Positions 37,180 through 46,456 are shown, numbered from the stretch's first letter. The stretch is DNA of 64,000 nucleotides from JBBQVS01 sp964250765 (GCA_964250765.1 CAXUHF010000008.1:1-64000); one strand, 5' to 3'. Program-made: numbers and translations. The notes: a model not told the origin generated them from the sequence alone.

Positions 37180-37317
37180 AAAGAGGTAGAAAATACTATC
37201 ATGAGAAGTGAAGTTTACTTATGGTGCCTCTTGTAGTAAGAATGCAACTCATAAGGGATTGCTGGCGTATAAGAGGCAACATCAAGAGAGCAAATCTTGT
37301 CAAAGGAGAAGCCCATA

Positions 37318-37662
37318 ATGCAACATCAAGACTTCGAGAGAGACGGTGATTTTTATCACCATTACGACCAGCAGAAAGTACACCCACAATCGCGTAGAAT
37401 ATCTCCACAAAGCATTGATCCTCAAGAGCTTATTAAATGGTTGTACGTCGTTGCAGGAATTCTCGCTTTCGTCTTTATTGTTGGAATGGTTATCTCTGGT
37501 GGCGAGGTAAACGGCGGAATTGCCATCACTCTCATCGTCGTTATGGGTCTCGCGTTTTTTACAACGATCATGCTTTTAATCTTTAGAGGTGTTCAATTAA
37601 CCTCTACATCCTACAGCCTGATAAGAAAGAAGATGCAGTCTTTACAGACAAAACGTAGCTAG
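37318..37662 (+). CDS. Small membrane protein with two predicted helices
   Basis: A 114-residue hypothetical protein. The first 40 residues are polar and histidine-rich (HQDFERDGDFYHHYDQQKVHP). Two hydrophobic helices lie at about 43-63 (WLYVVAGILAFVFIVGMVIS) and 71-93. The tail is basic. The ATG at 37318 has AAAGGAG at nine bases; an upstream TTG at 37297 lacks a site. Function unknown. Confidence 0.6.
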   Translation: MQHQDFERDGDFYHHYDQQKVHPQSRRISPQSIDPQELIKWLYVVAGILAFVFIVGMVISGGEVNGGIAITLIVVMGLAFFTTIMLLIFRGVQLTSTSYSLIRKKMQSLQTKRS

Positions 37663-37702
37663 ACAAAATCAGCAAGAAATCTATAATCGTTATTGTGGGT
37701 AC

Positions 37703-37732
37703 TTAACTATAAACAACCATTTTTGCTATAAT
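37703..37732 (+). promoter_or_regulatory. Predicted promoter before the four-helix membrane protein
   Basis: TTAACT (37703-37708), an 18-bp spacer and a perfect TATAAT (37727-37732) lie 45 nt before the ATG at 37778. Confidence 0.5.
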
Positions 37733-37777
37733 CTATTGAGGGAGTAAATGAATATGTAGTAACAAAGGAATATAGGA

Positions 37778-38197
37778 ATGATTAGCAACGCGGAACGCCG
37801 CTTTTATCTTTTGGGTTTGTGCAGTGCTTTCTTTTTTCTTGTCGGGCTTATCTTCAATGTGTGGAATGTGCTTACAACTTCCGCAGTATTCCTCGCATTA
37901 GGAAGTCTGCTGACATATTTCAGTGTTCCTGTAATGTTTATAGCCCTTGAGTCAGTTTGCTTTCCCGACGATTACAACCATGTCGATAAACGCTATACCG
38001 CCACGCCTTACTCTATTGGTTTTTACACTATTGCCTACATATGTGCTTTAGCATCGTTTATTGTCCTTATATGCATTCTCATATACGGACACACAGCACT
38101 AAAGACGCAGATTTTCTTCTGGGGGCTGTTTCTCACTGTTTGCTTCAGTACAATTGGTCGATCTGCTCAAAAGACAACTCAACCCCTTAACGAATGA
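37778..38197 (+). CDS. Hypothetical membrane protein with four predicted helices
   Basis: A 139-residue unrecognised protein with hydrophobic segments at about 10-30, 33-58, 84-104 and 110-128. The N-terminus starts NAERRFYLLGLCSAFFF. Short soluble loops contain FPDDYNHVDKRYTATPYS. AGGAAT precedes the ATG. It converges on the transglutaminase pair across a palindrome. Confidence 0.6.
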   Translation: MISNAERRFYLLGLCSAFFFLVGLIFNVWNVLTTSAVFLALGSLLTYFSVPVMFIALESVCFPDDYNHVDKRYTATPYSIGFYTIAYICALASFIVLICILIYGHTALKTQIFFWGLFLTVCFSTIGRSAQKTTQPLNE

Positions 38198-38209
38198 ACG
38201 TGGTAATAC

Positions 38210-38304
38210 AAGAGGGTGTGCTAAAGCAGACCCGTACAGGGGTGTTATTGCACTCTTTCACCAATCGGTGACTCCTGTACGGGTCTGCTTTAGCACACCC
38301 TCTT
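38210..38304. repeat. Palindromic element F: inside-out family B-like arms
   Basis: Perfect 31-bp arms (38210-38240, 38274-38304) with a 33-nt centre. The right arm, starting CCTGTACGGGTCTG and ending CACACCCTCTT, resembles the left arm of B6, but here the GTAC ends face inward. It sits between convergent genes and may serve both as a terminator. Confidence 0.9.
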
Positions 38305-38307
38305 AAC

Positions 38308-39246
38308 TTACTCGCTCTTTGCTGACGCATCCGCATATTCCAATACGGTCAGGTCAACACGCTTATGAGCGGAGAGTTGTCCACTGTACGACGCACGGTA
38401 GGAACCCGATGTTGGAGCTACATCAAAGTAGTCACGACCTACAGCGATGGTGATATAACTCAGACTAGTTTCCCGTTCGTGCGTTGGGTCAAATGGAACG
38501 ACCAACGCTTTGTCAGGATGTTCCGCAACAGGCAGAAGCACTTCGATCCATGCATGAGTACCACCTTCACCGAGCATATGACCAGAGACATAGCGCGCTG
38601 GCAAGTCACAGAGACGACATAGCGTAATCATGATATGCGCGAAATCCTGACATACACCTTTGCCAAGTTTGAGTGCTTCAGCCGCAGGAGTACGAATCGT
38701 TGTGATCCCATTTTCATACTGTAACGCATGGTACGTCCAACTATTGATACGTCGTGCAAGCTCTAGTCCCTGTAACCCTTCAGCAACAAATGTTGCCGCA
38801 ACCTTGCGTAGCGTCTCGTCTGGTTGCGTCAATTTAGAGGGAGTGAGCATACGCGAGTCTGACAGCCATGAGGCATCAATGTAATGTGGACCACTATTGG
38901 CACGTCTTTCAACAACAATCCACGCCTCGAAATCAATCGCGCTCTCGACGGTTGGCACAAGCGGATTCAGCACAAGATTGCCGAATTCATCAAATTGACT
39001 GGCGATTTCTATTGTGGGAGCAGAAACTTCTAACCGATACACTACACGTCGCTGATCGCCATATTGCTCTGGCGGTACAATCGTTAAAAGCTGGCTCAAG
39101 TCAGCAATTGGACCTGGATAATCGTACCGCAGATGCTGGTGAATCAGATATGCGGTACGTTGCACGCGTTGCCAATCAACGTTCTGGGGGTCAAGCAGGT
39201 TAAGAGATGCAATCACGGTTTCAAGGTCGTTTTGGCCCTGATTCAT
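38308..39246 (-). CDS. Transglutaminase-like cysteine protease family protein (1)
   Basis: 312 residues. An N-terminal beta domain (about 1-150) typical of bacterial transglutaminase-like proteins precedes the papain-fold core. The core shows the catalytic Cys in GKGVCQDFAHIMI, His in GGTHAWIEV and Asp in VVPFDPTHER. No signal peptide or membrane helix is seen, so it is probably cytosolic. It overlaps the next gene upstream by ATGA, forming a two-gene unit. The substrate is unknown. Confidence 0.85.
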   Translation of the reverse strand: MNQGQNDLETVIASLNLLDPQNVDWQRVQRTAYLIHQHLRYDYPGPIADLSQLLTIVPPEQYGDQRRVVYRLEVSAPTIEIASQFDEFGNLVLNPLVPTVESAIDFEAWIVVERRANSGPHYIDASWLSDSRMLTPSKLTQPDETLRKVAATFVAEGLQGLELARRINSWTYHALQYENGITTIRTPAAEALKLGKGVCQDFAHIMITLCRLCDLPARYVSGHMLGEGGTHAWIEVLLPVAEHPDKALVVPFDPTHERETSLSYITIAVGRDYFDVAPTSGSYRASYSGQLSAHKRVDLTVLEYADASAKSE

Positions 39247-40118
39247 GCCTGGATGGTATCCTCTCTTTGGGCAGAGACGCTCTCTGTAACGGACTCTCTC
39301 GTTGTCGCTCGTGTTCCGGGCACTTCGTCAGCCCATACGGTCATACTTTGTAAACGCGGAGAGCCATAAGAAGTAACCATTGCCACGTCTAACGCATCGC
39401 GTCCACGTCCGATCAACACACGTCCCAAACGTCGCGTATTGTTACGTGCATCGAACGTATACCACCTACCACCAAGATAGACCTCGAACCATGCACAAAA
39501 GTCCATTGGCGCGTCTACGGGAGGCACATCAATATCTGGCAGATAGCCAAAGGCATAACGTGCGGGAATATTCATCGCGCGACAAAAGGATACAGCAAGA
39601 TGTGCGAAGTCACGACAGACACCAACACCTTGCGCACAGATATCGGCCGCCGTTGTCGTTGGCGTACTTGTGCCATACTGAAAACGAATATTGGTGTGTA
39701 CCCAATCGCAAATCGCCTGTACTCGTGCCCAACCTGGTTCGGTGCCACCGAAGAGCGACCACGCTTGATCAGAAAGCACATCGGAAAGGCAGAAGCGGCT
39801 CGGTAGCGTATACATTAACGTATCGTCCGGCAAGTCCTCCACGGGATGCTGAATAGCATCAGGAACATAGAGGTCCGGCTCGTCAGAGACTTCCGCAATG
39901 GCATCATAACGCCACACCTGCTCACCTGAAGGCATAACAAGGCGACGGCAGAGATTGCCATAAAAATCATTATACAAGCGAGACTCAATGTTGGGAGTGG
40001 TTTCCCATGTCTCATGTACTAGATGATGGTCCCCATCGAGTCGGGGCTGAACCTGAATTACCGTTGGAGTAGGCCACGTTGCCTCATAACGGAACTCGCA
40101 TCCTACTCGAACTTGCAT
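39243..40118 (-). CDS. Transglutaminase-like cysteine protease family protein (2)
   Basis: 291 residues, a paralogue of the preceding family. The core has Cys in GVGVCRDFAHLAVSF and Asp in RWYTFDARNNTRRLGR. At the place of the catalytic His the sequence reads MDFCAWFEVYLGG, with Cys instead of His. In this branch that position may vary, so inactivity is only a possibility. First gene of the pair, 4-bp overlap with the second. The C-terminal GRGRDALDVAMVTSYG block is typical of the branch. Confidence 0.83.
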   Translation of the reverse strand: MQVRVGCEFRYEATWPTPTVIQVQPRLDGDHHLVHETWETTPNIESRLYNDFYGNLCRRLVMPSGEQVWRYDAIAEVSDEPDLYVPDAIQHPVEDLPDDTLMYTLPSRFCLSDVLSDQAWSLFGGTEPGWARVQAICDWVHTNIRFQYGTSTPTTTAADICAQGVGVCRDFAHLAVSFCRAMNIPARYAFGYLPDIDVPPVDAPMDFCAWFEVYLGGRWYTFDARNNTRRLGRVLIGRGRDALDVAMVTSYGSPRLQSMTVWADEVPGTRATTRESVTESVSAQREDTIQA

Positions 40119-40228
40119 GATGTTTCATTCCTTTTTCTGAACGCAAGTAGTCGCGTCCCTATAGCTGTGTAATCGTTACTATATTCTACGTTACAAACAC
40201 GCTCTAAGTCTCAAAAAAACGTACATAG

Positions 40229-40257
40229 TTGACTTTATCTCTATGGTTAATTATGCT
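40229..40257 (+). promoter_or_regulatory. Predicted promoter of the YbjQ-like gene
   Basis: TTGACT (40229-40234), a 17-bp spacer and TATGCT (40252-40257). The palindromic element A2 lies between this promoter and the gene, so it would be transcribed as 5' leader. Confidence 0.5.
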
Positions 40258-40284
40258 AGAGAAGGTGCATATCAAGAATATGTT

Positions 40285-40361
40285 ACCTGTAGGGACCGAT
40301 TTATAGCGTCCTCTTGGCGATCAACCATCAACGAGGACGCGATAAATCGGTCCCTACAGGT
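40285..40361. repeat. Palindromic element A2 (family A) in a 5' leader
   Basis: Arms of 29 bp begin ACCTGTAGGGACCGATTTAT and differ at one base. The outer ACCTG and CAGGT are complementary around the TA, implying the palindromic target ACCTGTACAGGT. It lies 20 bp before the ribosome site of the next gene. Confidence 0.92.
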
Positions 40362-40390
40362 GACGTTTCAATGAAAGGGAGAAAGTGCAA

Positions 40391-40828
40391 ATGGCAGAGC
40401 CGCGTAGCGCAATGGACATCAAACCAGGATATCGAGGTAGAGCTTTTACCTCCGACCTGAGCGGTCAAGAGTTCTGGCTGGTTGTTGATAAAGGTTTTCA
40501 GCCAATGGGACTGGTCATGGGCAACTGCATTTATTCAATGGGTGCAGTTCGCAATTGGCTCGTTGGCGTCAAAGGAAATTTCCAAGGTGAACTGAAAGAG
40601 TACTCGCAGCTAATGTATCAGGCGCGCGAACTTGCGCTTTCTCGGATGCAGTTCGAGGCAGACCAGTTGGGAGCCGACGGTGTAATCGGCGTAGATATCA
40701 AAGTCGAGTTCCTGCACAACAACGAGTGGATGGAAGTCACCGCGATTGGGACCGCCATCCGCTATGTCGGCGGTGGAGCGAACATGCCTCCCATTGGACA
40801 AGGGCGTGTGGTGATACCAACGAATTAG
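40391..40828 (+). CDS. YbjQ/UPF0145-like heavy-metal-binding-domain protein
   Basis: A 145-residue protein with the YbjQ-type core: GLVMGNCIYSMGAVRNW, then ARELALSRMQFEADQLGADGVIGVDIKVEF and TAIGTAIRYVGG. Family members form pentamers; the role in the cell is not known. An ATG at 40391 with GGGAGA is chosen; a GTG six bases earlier is too close to that site. Confidence 0.82.
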   Translation: MAEPRSAMDIKPGYRGRAFTSDLSGQEFWLVVDKGFQPMGLVMGNCIYSMGAVRNWLVGVKGNFQGELKEYSQLMYQARELALSRMQFEADQLGADGVIGVDIKVEFLHNNEWMEVTAIGTAIRYVGGGANMPPIGQGRVVIPTN

Positions 40829-40868
40829 AAGACGATGTATTACATATCGTTTACGTTCATCTAGGAAG

Positions 40869-40968
40869 ACCAGGGCACCCGCAAGGGGATGCCCCTCCCA
40901 TACAACGCTCACATATGGGGAAGGTGTGTTCATATATGGGAGGGGCATCCCCTTGCGGGTGCCCTGGT
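40869..40968. repeat. Palindromic element C3 (family C)
   Basis: Perfect 34-bp arms, ACCAGGGCACCCGCAAGG to CCCTCCCATA and complement, surround 32 nt. It is the intact reference copy of family C and has no TA at its ends. Confidence 0.93.
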
Positions 40969-41000
40969 TCCTCAATCACACATAAGAAAAGGATATCATT

Positions 41001-42179
41001 ATGTCCCTCGACCTGCAACGCTTACGCCAGGACACGCCCGGTTGTGCCCACGTCCTGCACTTCAATAATGCTGGCTCATCGCTGATGCCACAACCTGTGC
41101 TGGACGCAACGATTGCTCATTTGCAGTTAGAAGCGCGTATCGGTGGCTATGAAGCAGCAGCACAGGCAAAAAATAGTTTAGAGCATGTCTATGATGCGGT
41201 AGCAACGCTTATTTCCTGCTCACGAGACGAGGTGGCAATTGTTGAGAATGCAACCCGTGCATGGGACATGGCGTTCTACTCCATTCCATTCAAAGCAGGA
41301 AACCGCATTTTGACGGCTTCAACCGAGTACGCGAGTAACTATATTGCCTACCTACAACAGGCGCAGAAGACAGGGGCAACCATAGAGGTCATTCCTAATG
41401 ATGAGCATGGACAGGTCTCACTTGACGCACTCAAAAACATGCTTGACGACAGAGTAAAACTGATCGCTATCACTCATGTGCCAACAAATAGCGGTATTGT
41501 GCAACCCGTAGCCGCCATTGGCAAAATCGCACGTGAGGCAGGTATCCTCTACCTTGTAGATGCATGTCAGTCTATGGGGCAGATGCCGATTAACGTACAA
41601 CAGCTTGGTTGCGATATGCTGTCCGCAACGGGACGCAAGTATCTACGTGGGCCACGTGGTACAGGCTTTCTTTACGTACGGCGTGCCATACTTGAACAAC
41701 TTGAACCCCCATTCCTAGACCTCCATGCGGCAGAATGGGTCTCGCCTCATCGCTACGAGATACGACCCGATGCACGCCGCTTCGAGAATTGGGAAACCAA
41801 CTATGCGGGAAAAATAGGTCTTGGTGTTGCTGTAGACTACGCAAATCACCTGGGACTCGATACTATTTGGCGGCGCGTCAAAAATCTAGCCTATCAACTT
41901 CGCTCACAACTGACAACGTTACCTGATGTCATCGTGCGAGATCGTGGCATCACGCAATGCGGTATTGTTACCTTCACCATCGAGGGACACGATCCCAAAG
42001 AGATTCAGCGCGAACTTGCGACATCTAACATCAATGTCTCGGTCGCCATGCGTAACGGCGCGTTACTCGATATGGATGCACGCAAACTCACAAGCGTCAT
42101 TCGCTCTTCCGTCCATTATTACAATAGCGAGGAAGAGGTCGAACGTTTCTGCCAACAAATAGAGGCCATGATCTGGTAA
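41001..42179 (+). CDS. Class V PLP aminotransferase (cysteine desulfurase-like)
   Basis: A PLP enzyme of 392 residues. The Schiff-base Lys is in MLSATGRKYLRGPRGTGFLYV, and the cofactor Asp lies in LYLVDACQSMGQ. N-terminal LHFNNAGSSLMPQPVLDA is typical of the isopenicillin N epimerase/desulfurase group. The actual reaction is open. It is followed after 200 bp by kynureninase, a fold-type relative. Confidence 0.87.
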   Translation: MSLDLQRLRQDTPGCAHVLHFNNAGSSLMPQPVLDATIAHLQLEARIGGYEAAAQAKNSLEHVYDAVATLISCSRDEVAIVENATRAWDMAFYSIPFKAGNRILTASTEYASNYIAYLQQAQKTGATIEVIPNDEHGQVSLDALKNMLDDRVKLIAITHVPTNSGIVQPVAAIGKIAREAGILYLVDACQSMGQMPINVQQLGCDMLSATGRKYLRGPRGTGFLYVRRAILEQLEPPFLDLHAAEWVSPHRYEIRPDARRFENWETNYAGKIGLGVAVDYANHLGLDTIWRRVKNLAYQLRSQLTTLPDVIVRDRGITQCGIVTFTIEGHDPKEIQRELATSNINVSVAMRNGALLDMDARKLTSVIRSSVHYYNSEEEVERFCQQIEAMIW

Positions 42180-42210
42180 CTGCCTCTTGAATTTCAATAA
42201 TGGTCGGATT

Positions 42211-42287
42211 TGTAGGGGCTATAATTCATTACGCCCTCGTTAAGCATTACAAACCGAACGAGGGCGTAATGAATTATAGCTCCTACA
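42211..42287. repeat. Palindromic element B-variant
   Basis: Arms of 31 bp begin TGTAGGGGCTATAATTCATT and the complement ends GCTCCTACA, with one mismatch and a 15-nt loop. The sequence is a diverged family B arm with a short interior. Confidence 0.88.
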
Positions 42288-42305
42288 TCTGTTACAATCA
42301 CATAA

Positions 42306-42335
42306 TTGCGACCCCTATCGATTGTATGCCATAAT
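42306..42335 (+). promoter_or_regulatory. Predicted kynureninase promoter
   Basis: TTGCGA (42306-42311), an 18-bp spacer and CATAAT (42330-42335) lie 50 nt before the ATG. Confidence 0.4.
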
Positions 42336-42386
42336 ACAGAGAAACTGCCTACCTGCTACAATCGAGTACTCTAAGGAAGAGAACCT

Positions 42387-43655
42387 ATGACTGTACCAAC
42401 GGACGCTGCATACGCCACAACACTTGATGCACAAGACCCACTGGCCTCTTTTCGGGAACGCTTTGTCATTTCCGATCCTAACCTGATTTATATGGATGGC
42501 AACTCGCTTGGTCGTCTGCCGAAAGCGACCCTAGCACTCACGGAGGACTTACTGCATCGTCAATGGGGCGAACGTCTGATTCGGAGTTGGAACGAAGGGT
42601 GGTTCACATCACCTGAACGCGTTGGCGCGAAAATAGCCGCGTTAATTGGTGCCCAACCAGATGAGGTCATTGTCGCCGATTCTACATCGGTCAACCTCTT
42701 CAAACTCGTTGTCGCCGCACTACGCTTACAGCGAGGAAGGTCACGGGTTCTCACCGACAACCTCAACTTTCCCTCGGACTTTTATATTCTACAGGGCGCA
42801 GTAGAGGTGTTAGACAAACAGCACCAGGTAGAAATCGTGTCCTCACCCGATGAGATTCATGGCCCTATCATTGAGTTACTAGCCCAACTTGATAGCGAGG
42901 TCGCGCTACTCACCCTTTCGCACACCGTTTTCAAAAGCGGATACACCTATGATATGTCCACACTCACAGAAGCGGCTCACGAAGTGGGAGCACTTGTTCT
43001 GTGGGACCTCAGCCACTCGGTAGGCGCGGTACCAATCGACTTGAACGCCTCCCAAGTTGATGTAGCGATTGGTTGTACCTATAAATATCTCAATGGTGGG
43101 CCAGGTGCACCAGCATTCCTCTATATCCGGCGCGACCTACAGGAGCAACTAATCAATCCCATTACAGGTTGGATGGGGCAGAAAAACTTGTTCCAGTTCG
43201 AGTCGGTCTATCAACCTGCAACAGGCTTGCGTAGCTTCCTCACAGGAACTCCTCCCATCGTCTCACTTTCATTGATTGAGTCGGGCGTTGACCTGCTATT
43301 AGAAGCTGGTTTAGACAACCTGCGCGCGAAATCGGAGCAGCAAAGCGAATATCTGATTGCGCTCTGGGATACAATACTGGAACCGTTGGGCTTTAGCCTA
43401 AACTCGCCACGTGACGTACGGCAGCGTGGTTCTCATATCTCGCTTGGTCACGCTGAGGGCCTGCGCATTGACCTAGCACTACTCAATGATATGAATGTCT
43501 TGCCCGATTTTCGCGCGCCCGACAACATTCGCCTGGGTATCGCCCCGCTCTATACATCGTTTCTCGATATTCACACAATGGTCATGCGTCTCAGGGATAT
43601 CGTTGTCGAAAAGCTCTATGAGAAATATAGTAGCGAAACACCGACGGTAACATGA
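42387..43655 (+). CDS. kynU: Kynureninase
   Basis: It cleaves kynurenine to anthranilate and alanine in tryptophan breakdown. Its 422 residues show YMDGNSLGRLPKATLA at the N-terminus, LWDLSHSVGAVPIDLN, and the PLP Lys in GCTYKYLNGGPGAPAFLY, all close to the kynureninase pattern. No tryptophan dioxygenase or formamidase is in the window, so the rest of the pathway must lie elsewhere. A GAAGAGAA ribosome site precedes the ATG. Confidence 0.92.
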   Translation: MTVPTDAAYATTLDAQDPLASFRERFVISDPNLIYMDGNSLGRLPKATLALTEDLLHRQWGERLIRSWNEGWFTSPERVGAKIAALIGAQPDEVIVADSTSVNLFKLVVAALRLQRGRSRVLTDNLNFPSDFYILQGAVEVLDKQHQVEIVSSPDEIHGPIIELLAQLDSEVALLTLSHTVFKSGYTYDMSTLTEAAHEVGALVLWDLSHSVGAVPIDLNASQVDVAIGCTYKYLNGGPGAPAFLYIRRDLQEQLINPITGWMGQKNLFQFESVYQPATGLRSFLTGTPPIVSLSLIESGVDLLLEAGLDNLRAKSEQQSEYLIALWDTILEPLGFSLNSPRDVRQRGSHISLGHAEGLRIDLALLNDMNVLPDFRAPDNIRLGIAPLYTSFLDIHTMVMRLRDIVVEKLYEKYSSETPTVT

Positions 43656-43705
43656 TGATTGCTTATCGTCATTTGGCGAATGAACAGAATAGATATGACG
43701 ATGTA

Positions 43706-43834
43706 TTCGTAGAGGTCTAATTCTATTACACCCTTTTGGCGATTGATCCCGTCCATACGATTGATGAAATGTTTGATATGTCCTCCAACATTGTTGATTA
43801 CCAACAGGGCGTAATAGAATTAGACCCCTACGAA
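43706..43834. repeat. Palindromic element B4 (family B)
   Basis: Arms TTCGTAGAGGTCTAATTC and complement ending CCCCTACGAA. Outer TTCG and CGAA are complementary around TA. The interior contains GATTGATGAAATGTTTGATA, related to other family B interiors. Confidence 0.9.
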
Positions 43835-43880
43835 CATCCTATCCCTTTGATAATTATTAATTACAGAAAGGGTTCTTACA

Positions 43881-44654
43881 ATGGCGAATAGACTTACAGG
43901 CAAAGTAGCCTTAATTACTGGCGCGGGTAGTGGCATTGGACGCACGGCAGCATTGCTATTTGCACGCGAGGGAGCGCGTATCGTAGCGGGTGATATCAAC
44001 ACCGATGGCAACGCCGAGACTGTACGTATGATTAAAGAGCAAGGTGGGGAAGCCTTAGCAGTACGCCTCAACGTCACCATAGCTGAAGAAATCAAAGCTG
44101 CCATACAGACAACGCTCGATACCTTTGGAGAACTGAATATTCTGTGTAATAACGCTGGTGTAGGCGAACAACGTACAGCGATTACCGACCTAGAAGAGAG
44201 CGAATGGGATCGCGTCTTTGCTATTAACAGCAAGGGTGTATTTTTAGGCATCAAATATGGAGCGGCAGCCATGATAAAAGCTGGCAAAGGTGGCTCAATC
44301 ATCAATACTGCAAGTGTCGCGGGTATTGTCGGCAATCCTGGCTATGTGGCTTATGCGGCCTCAAAAGCAGCTTGTATTCATATAACAAAAACGGCTGCAC
44401 TTGAATTAGCGCGTCATAACATTCGCGTAAACGCTCTTGCGCCCGCGTTTACAGCTACACCGATGGTAGACTCAATGGTTTCCACACATCGTAACCCCGA
44501 CATTGCCCTCCAAAAACTAGGAAGCATTATTCCACTTGGACGCCTTGGCACACCCGAAGAGATAGCGAACGCCGCCCTCTACCTTGCCAGCGACGAGTCG
44601 TCCTTTACCACAGGTGCCGTGCTTGTACTTGATGGTGGTTTGACAGTGCAATAA
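43881..44654 (+). CDS. SDR-family oxidoreductase
   Basis: A classical short-chain dehydrogenase of 257 residues. The NAD(P) motif is TGAGSGIGRTAALLF, with NNAGVG downstream. The catalytic Ser and Tyr-Lys are in INTASVAGIVGNPGYVAYAASKAA. The C-terminal TGAVLVLDGGLTVQ is standard. The Asp after the second strand (AGDINTDGN) suggests NAD preference. The substrate is unknown. Confidence 0.9.
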   Translation: MANRLTGKVALITGAGSGIGRTAALLFAREGARIVAGDINTDGNAETVRMIKEQGGEALAVRLNVTIAEEIKAAIQTTLDTFGELNILCNNAGVGEQRTAITDLEESEWDRVFAINSKGVFLGIKYGAAAMIKAGKGGSIINTASVAGIVGNPGYVAYAASKAACIHITKTAALELARHNIRVNALAPAFTATPMVDSMVSTHRNPDIALQKLGSIIPLGRLGTPEEIANAALYLASDESSFTTGAVLVLDGGLTVQ

Positions 44655-44661
44655 ACAAAAC

Positions 44662-44779
44662 ATATACCAGAATTTGGGTTGCATGGCAGGGTGAAAGAGG
44701 GCCAGGACACACAATAGGAGGTTTTTTTGNNNNNNNNNNGCAGAGTAAACTCTGCCATGCAACCCAAATTCTGGTATAT
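44662..44779. repeat. Palindromic element H with 10-N gap inside
   Basis: Perfect 28-bp arms, ATATACCAGAATTTGGGTTG and complement. The interior has 10 N at 44730-44739. It is unrelated in sequence to families A to E and lies between convergent genes. Confidence 0.88.
44730..44739. other. Assembly gap of 10 N inside a palindrome
   Basis: Ten N lie inside element H; a long inverted repeat is a likely cause of the break. Confidence 0.99.
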
Positions 44780-44782
44780 TCT

Positions 44783-46345
44783 CTAAATCTTCCGTTGCAC
44801 GTTTTTCCAATAAGGTGCCCGAATATTTGCTTTGAGCAGTTTGCCAGTGGGATTGCGTGGAATTTCAGCAACGAAATCTACCGAACGGGGTCGCTTGTAA
44901 TCTGCAATACGTTCGGTACAGAAGGCGATTAGTTCCTCTGCGGTGGCATTGGCTTCCTTACGCAGTTCAACGACAGCCTTCACCGATTCGCCCCAGAGCG
45001 GGTCAGGTACGCCAATCACAGCGACATCTGCTACAGCAGGATGCGCTGTCAGCACGGCTTCGATCTCTGCCGGATAAATGTTGACGCCACCAGAGATAAT
45101 CATATCAATCTTGCGATCACAGATGTAGTAATAGCCCTCGGCGTCACGGTAGGCAATATCACCAACAGAGAAAAAGCCATCGCGTTTATTTTTTTCCGTC
45201 GCCTCTGGCTTATTGAAGTATTCTGCTAACGAGGCACTACGCGCATACATCTCACCCGCCACACCATCGGGCACCTCGTTTCCTGCTGCGTCCAGCAAGC
45301 GTATCTCTTGCCCTGGTCCAACCTGACCACATGACCCCGGCTTGCTTAACTGGTCTTCTGGCCTAAGAATAGCGACAAAACCCGTTTCAGTTGCACCGTA
45401 AAACTCCCAGATATGTTCGCCAAAACGCTCGATAGCGCGAACCTTTAAGGCGTAGGGACATGGTGCGCCACCAAGAATAATCGCGCGAAAAGAACTGACA
45501 TCATACTGCGAAAATACCTCTTCTGGCACATCACACAGCCGTTGCAAGAGCGTGGGAGCCATAAAGGTCGTCGTGATCTTGTATCGATCAATCAGTTGTA
45601 ACGCCTCTACTGCATCATACTTCGGTTGAACAACAATTGTCGCACCCATAAGCATGTTCACAGCGACAAAAAAGTTCGGCGCACTATGATAGTATGGACC
45701 CGCTAGCAAGTGTATATCAGACTCCGATAGTCCAAATGCTTGCACGGTTCCCATCACAGCATCTATCCCAACGCCATCTGGACGATAAGCACCTTTCGGT
45801 TTACCCGTTGTACCAGATGTATAGCTCATTGTAGAGCCAAGTCCACCTTCACTCTGTACCACATCTTCGCTTGCATGAGCAAGGAGTTCTTCATAGTGTA
45901 ACCATCCCTGCGGAGCCTCAGAACTCACAGCAATATAGGTTACTTGCTCCGTCACCTCAAAGCGCGCTTGCTCAACGACACCTACCAGTCCAGCACCCGC
46001 TATCGCTATTTTTGCCTGACAGTCATTGAGGATATACGCAACCTCATGCTCGCGTAAGCGATAGTTGAGCAAAACACCGATAGCCGAGAGCTTCGATAGA
46101 CCACCAGCAATTTCGAGGGCTTCGATAGAGTTGTAGGTCATCACCGCAACACGGTCCCCAGCCTTGACACCTAAAGCACTCAATGCATTGGCAACTCTTC
46201 TAGCACGAGCATTCAATTGGGCATAGGTGAGTGAGCGGTCGCCACAAATAAGCGCGGTTTTGTTGGGTCGTATCTGTGCATGCGCATCAAGAAAATGAGG
46301 TGGTTTTGTTGGAGCTACATTCACCGAGTTTTCAGAGGTCGTCAT
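44783..46345 (-). CDS. Acyl-CoA synthetase (AMP-binding family)
   Basis: It activates a carboxylic acid to its CoA ester. Its 520 residues carry the phosphate loop SYTSGTTGKPKGAYR, WEFYGATETGF, and the C-terminal GDIAYRDAEGYYYICDRKIDMIISGGVNIYPAEIE and RNPTGKLLKANIR. The start is the ATG at 46345 with GGAGACGACG upstream; an ATG 96 nt earlier would add a hydrophobic stretch that looks out of frame with the family. It lies near an acyl-CoA dehydrogenase on the same strand, which suggests fatty or aromatic acid breakdown. Confidence 0.92.
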   Translation of the reverse strand: MTTSENSVNVAPTKPPHFLDAHAQIRPNKTALICGDRSLTYAQLNARARRVANALSALGVKAGDRVAVMTYNSIEALEIAGGLSKLSAIGVLLNYRLREHEVAYILNDCQAKIAIAGAGLVGVVEQARFEVTEQVTYIAVSSEAPQGWLHYEELLAHASEDVVQSEGGLGSTMSYTSGTTGKPKGAYRPDGVGIDAVMGTVQAFGLSESDIHLLAGPYYHSAPNFFVAVNMLMGATIVVQPKYDAVEALQLIDRYKITTTFMAPTLLQRLCDVPEEVFSQYDVSSFRAIILGGAPCPYALKVRAIERFGEHIWEFYGATETGFVAILRPEDQLSKPGSCGQVGPGQEIRLLDAAGNEVPDGVAGEMYARSASLAEYFNKPEATEKNKRDGFFSVGDIAYRDAEGYYYICDRKIDMIISGGVNIYPAEIEAVLTAHPAVADVAVIGVPDPLWGESVKAVVELRKEANATAEELIAFCTERIADYKRPRSVDFVAEIPRNPTGKLLKANIRAPYWKNVQRKI

Positions 46346-46456
46346 AGAGCGTCGTCTCCCTGTCTGCAAATACGTCATCGTACACTGGAACACGCTGTAA
46401 TAGCAGAATTGTACCACGTAGAGGGCCATGTACGTAATCAATTCCTTGAACCTGCA

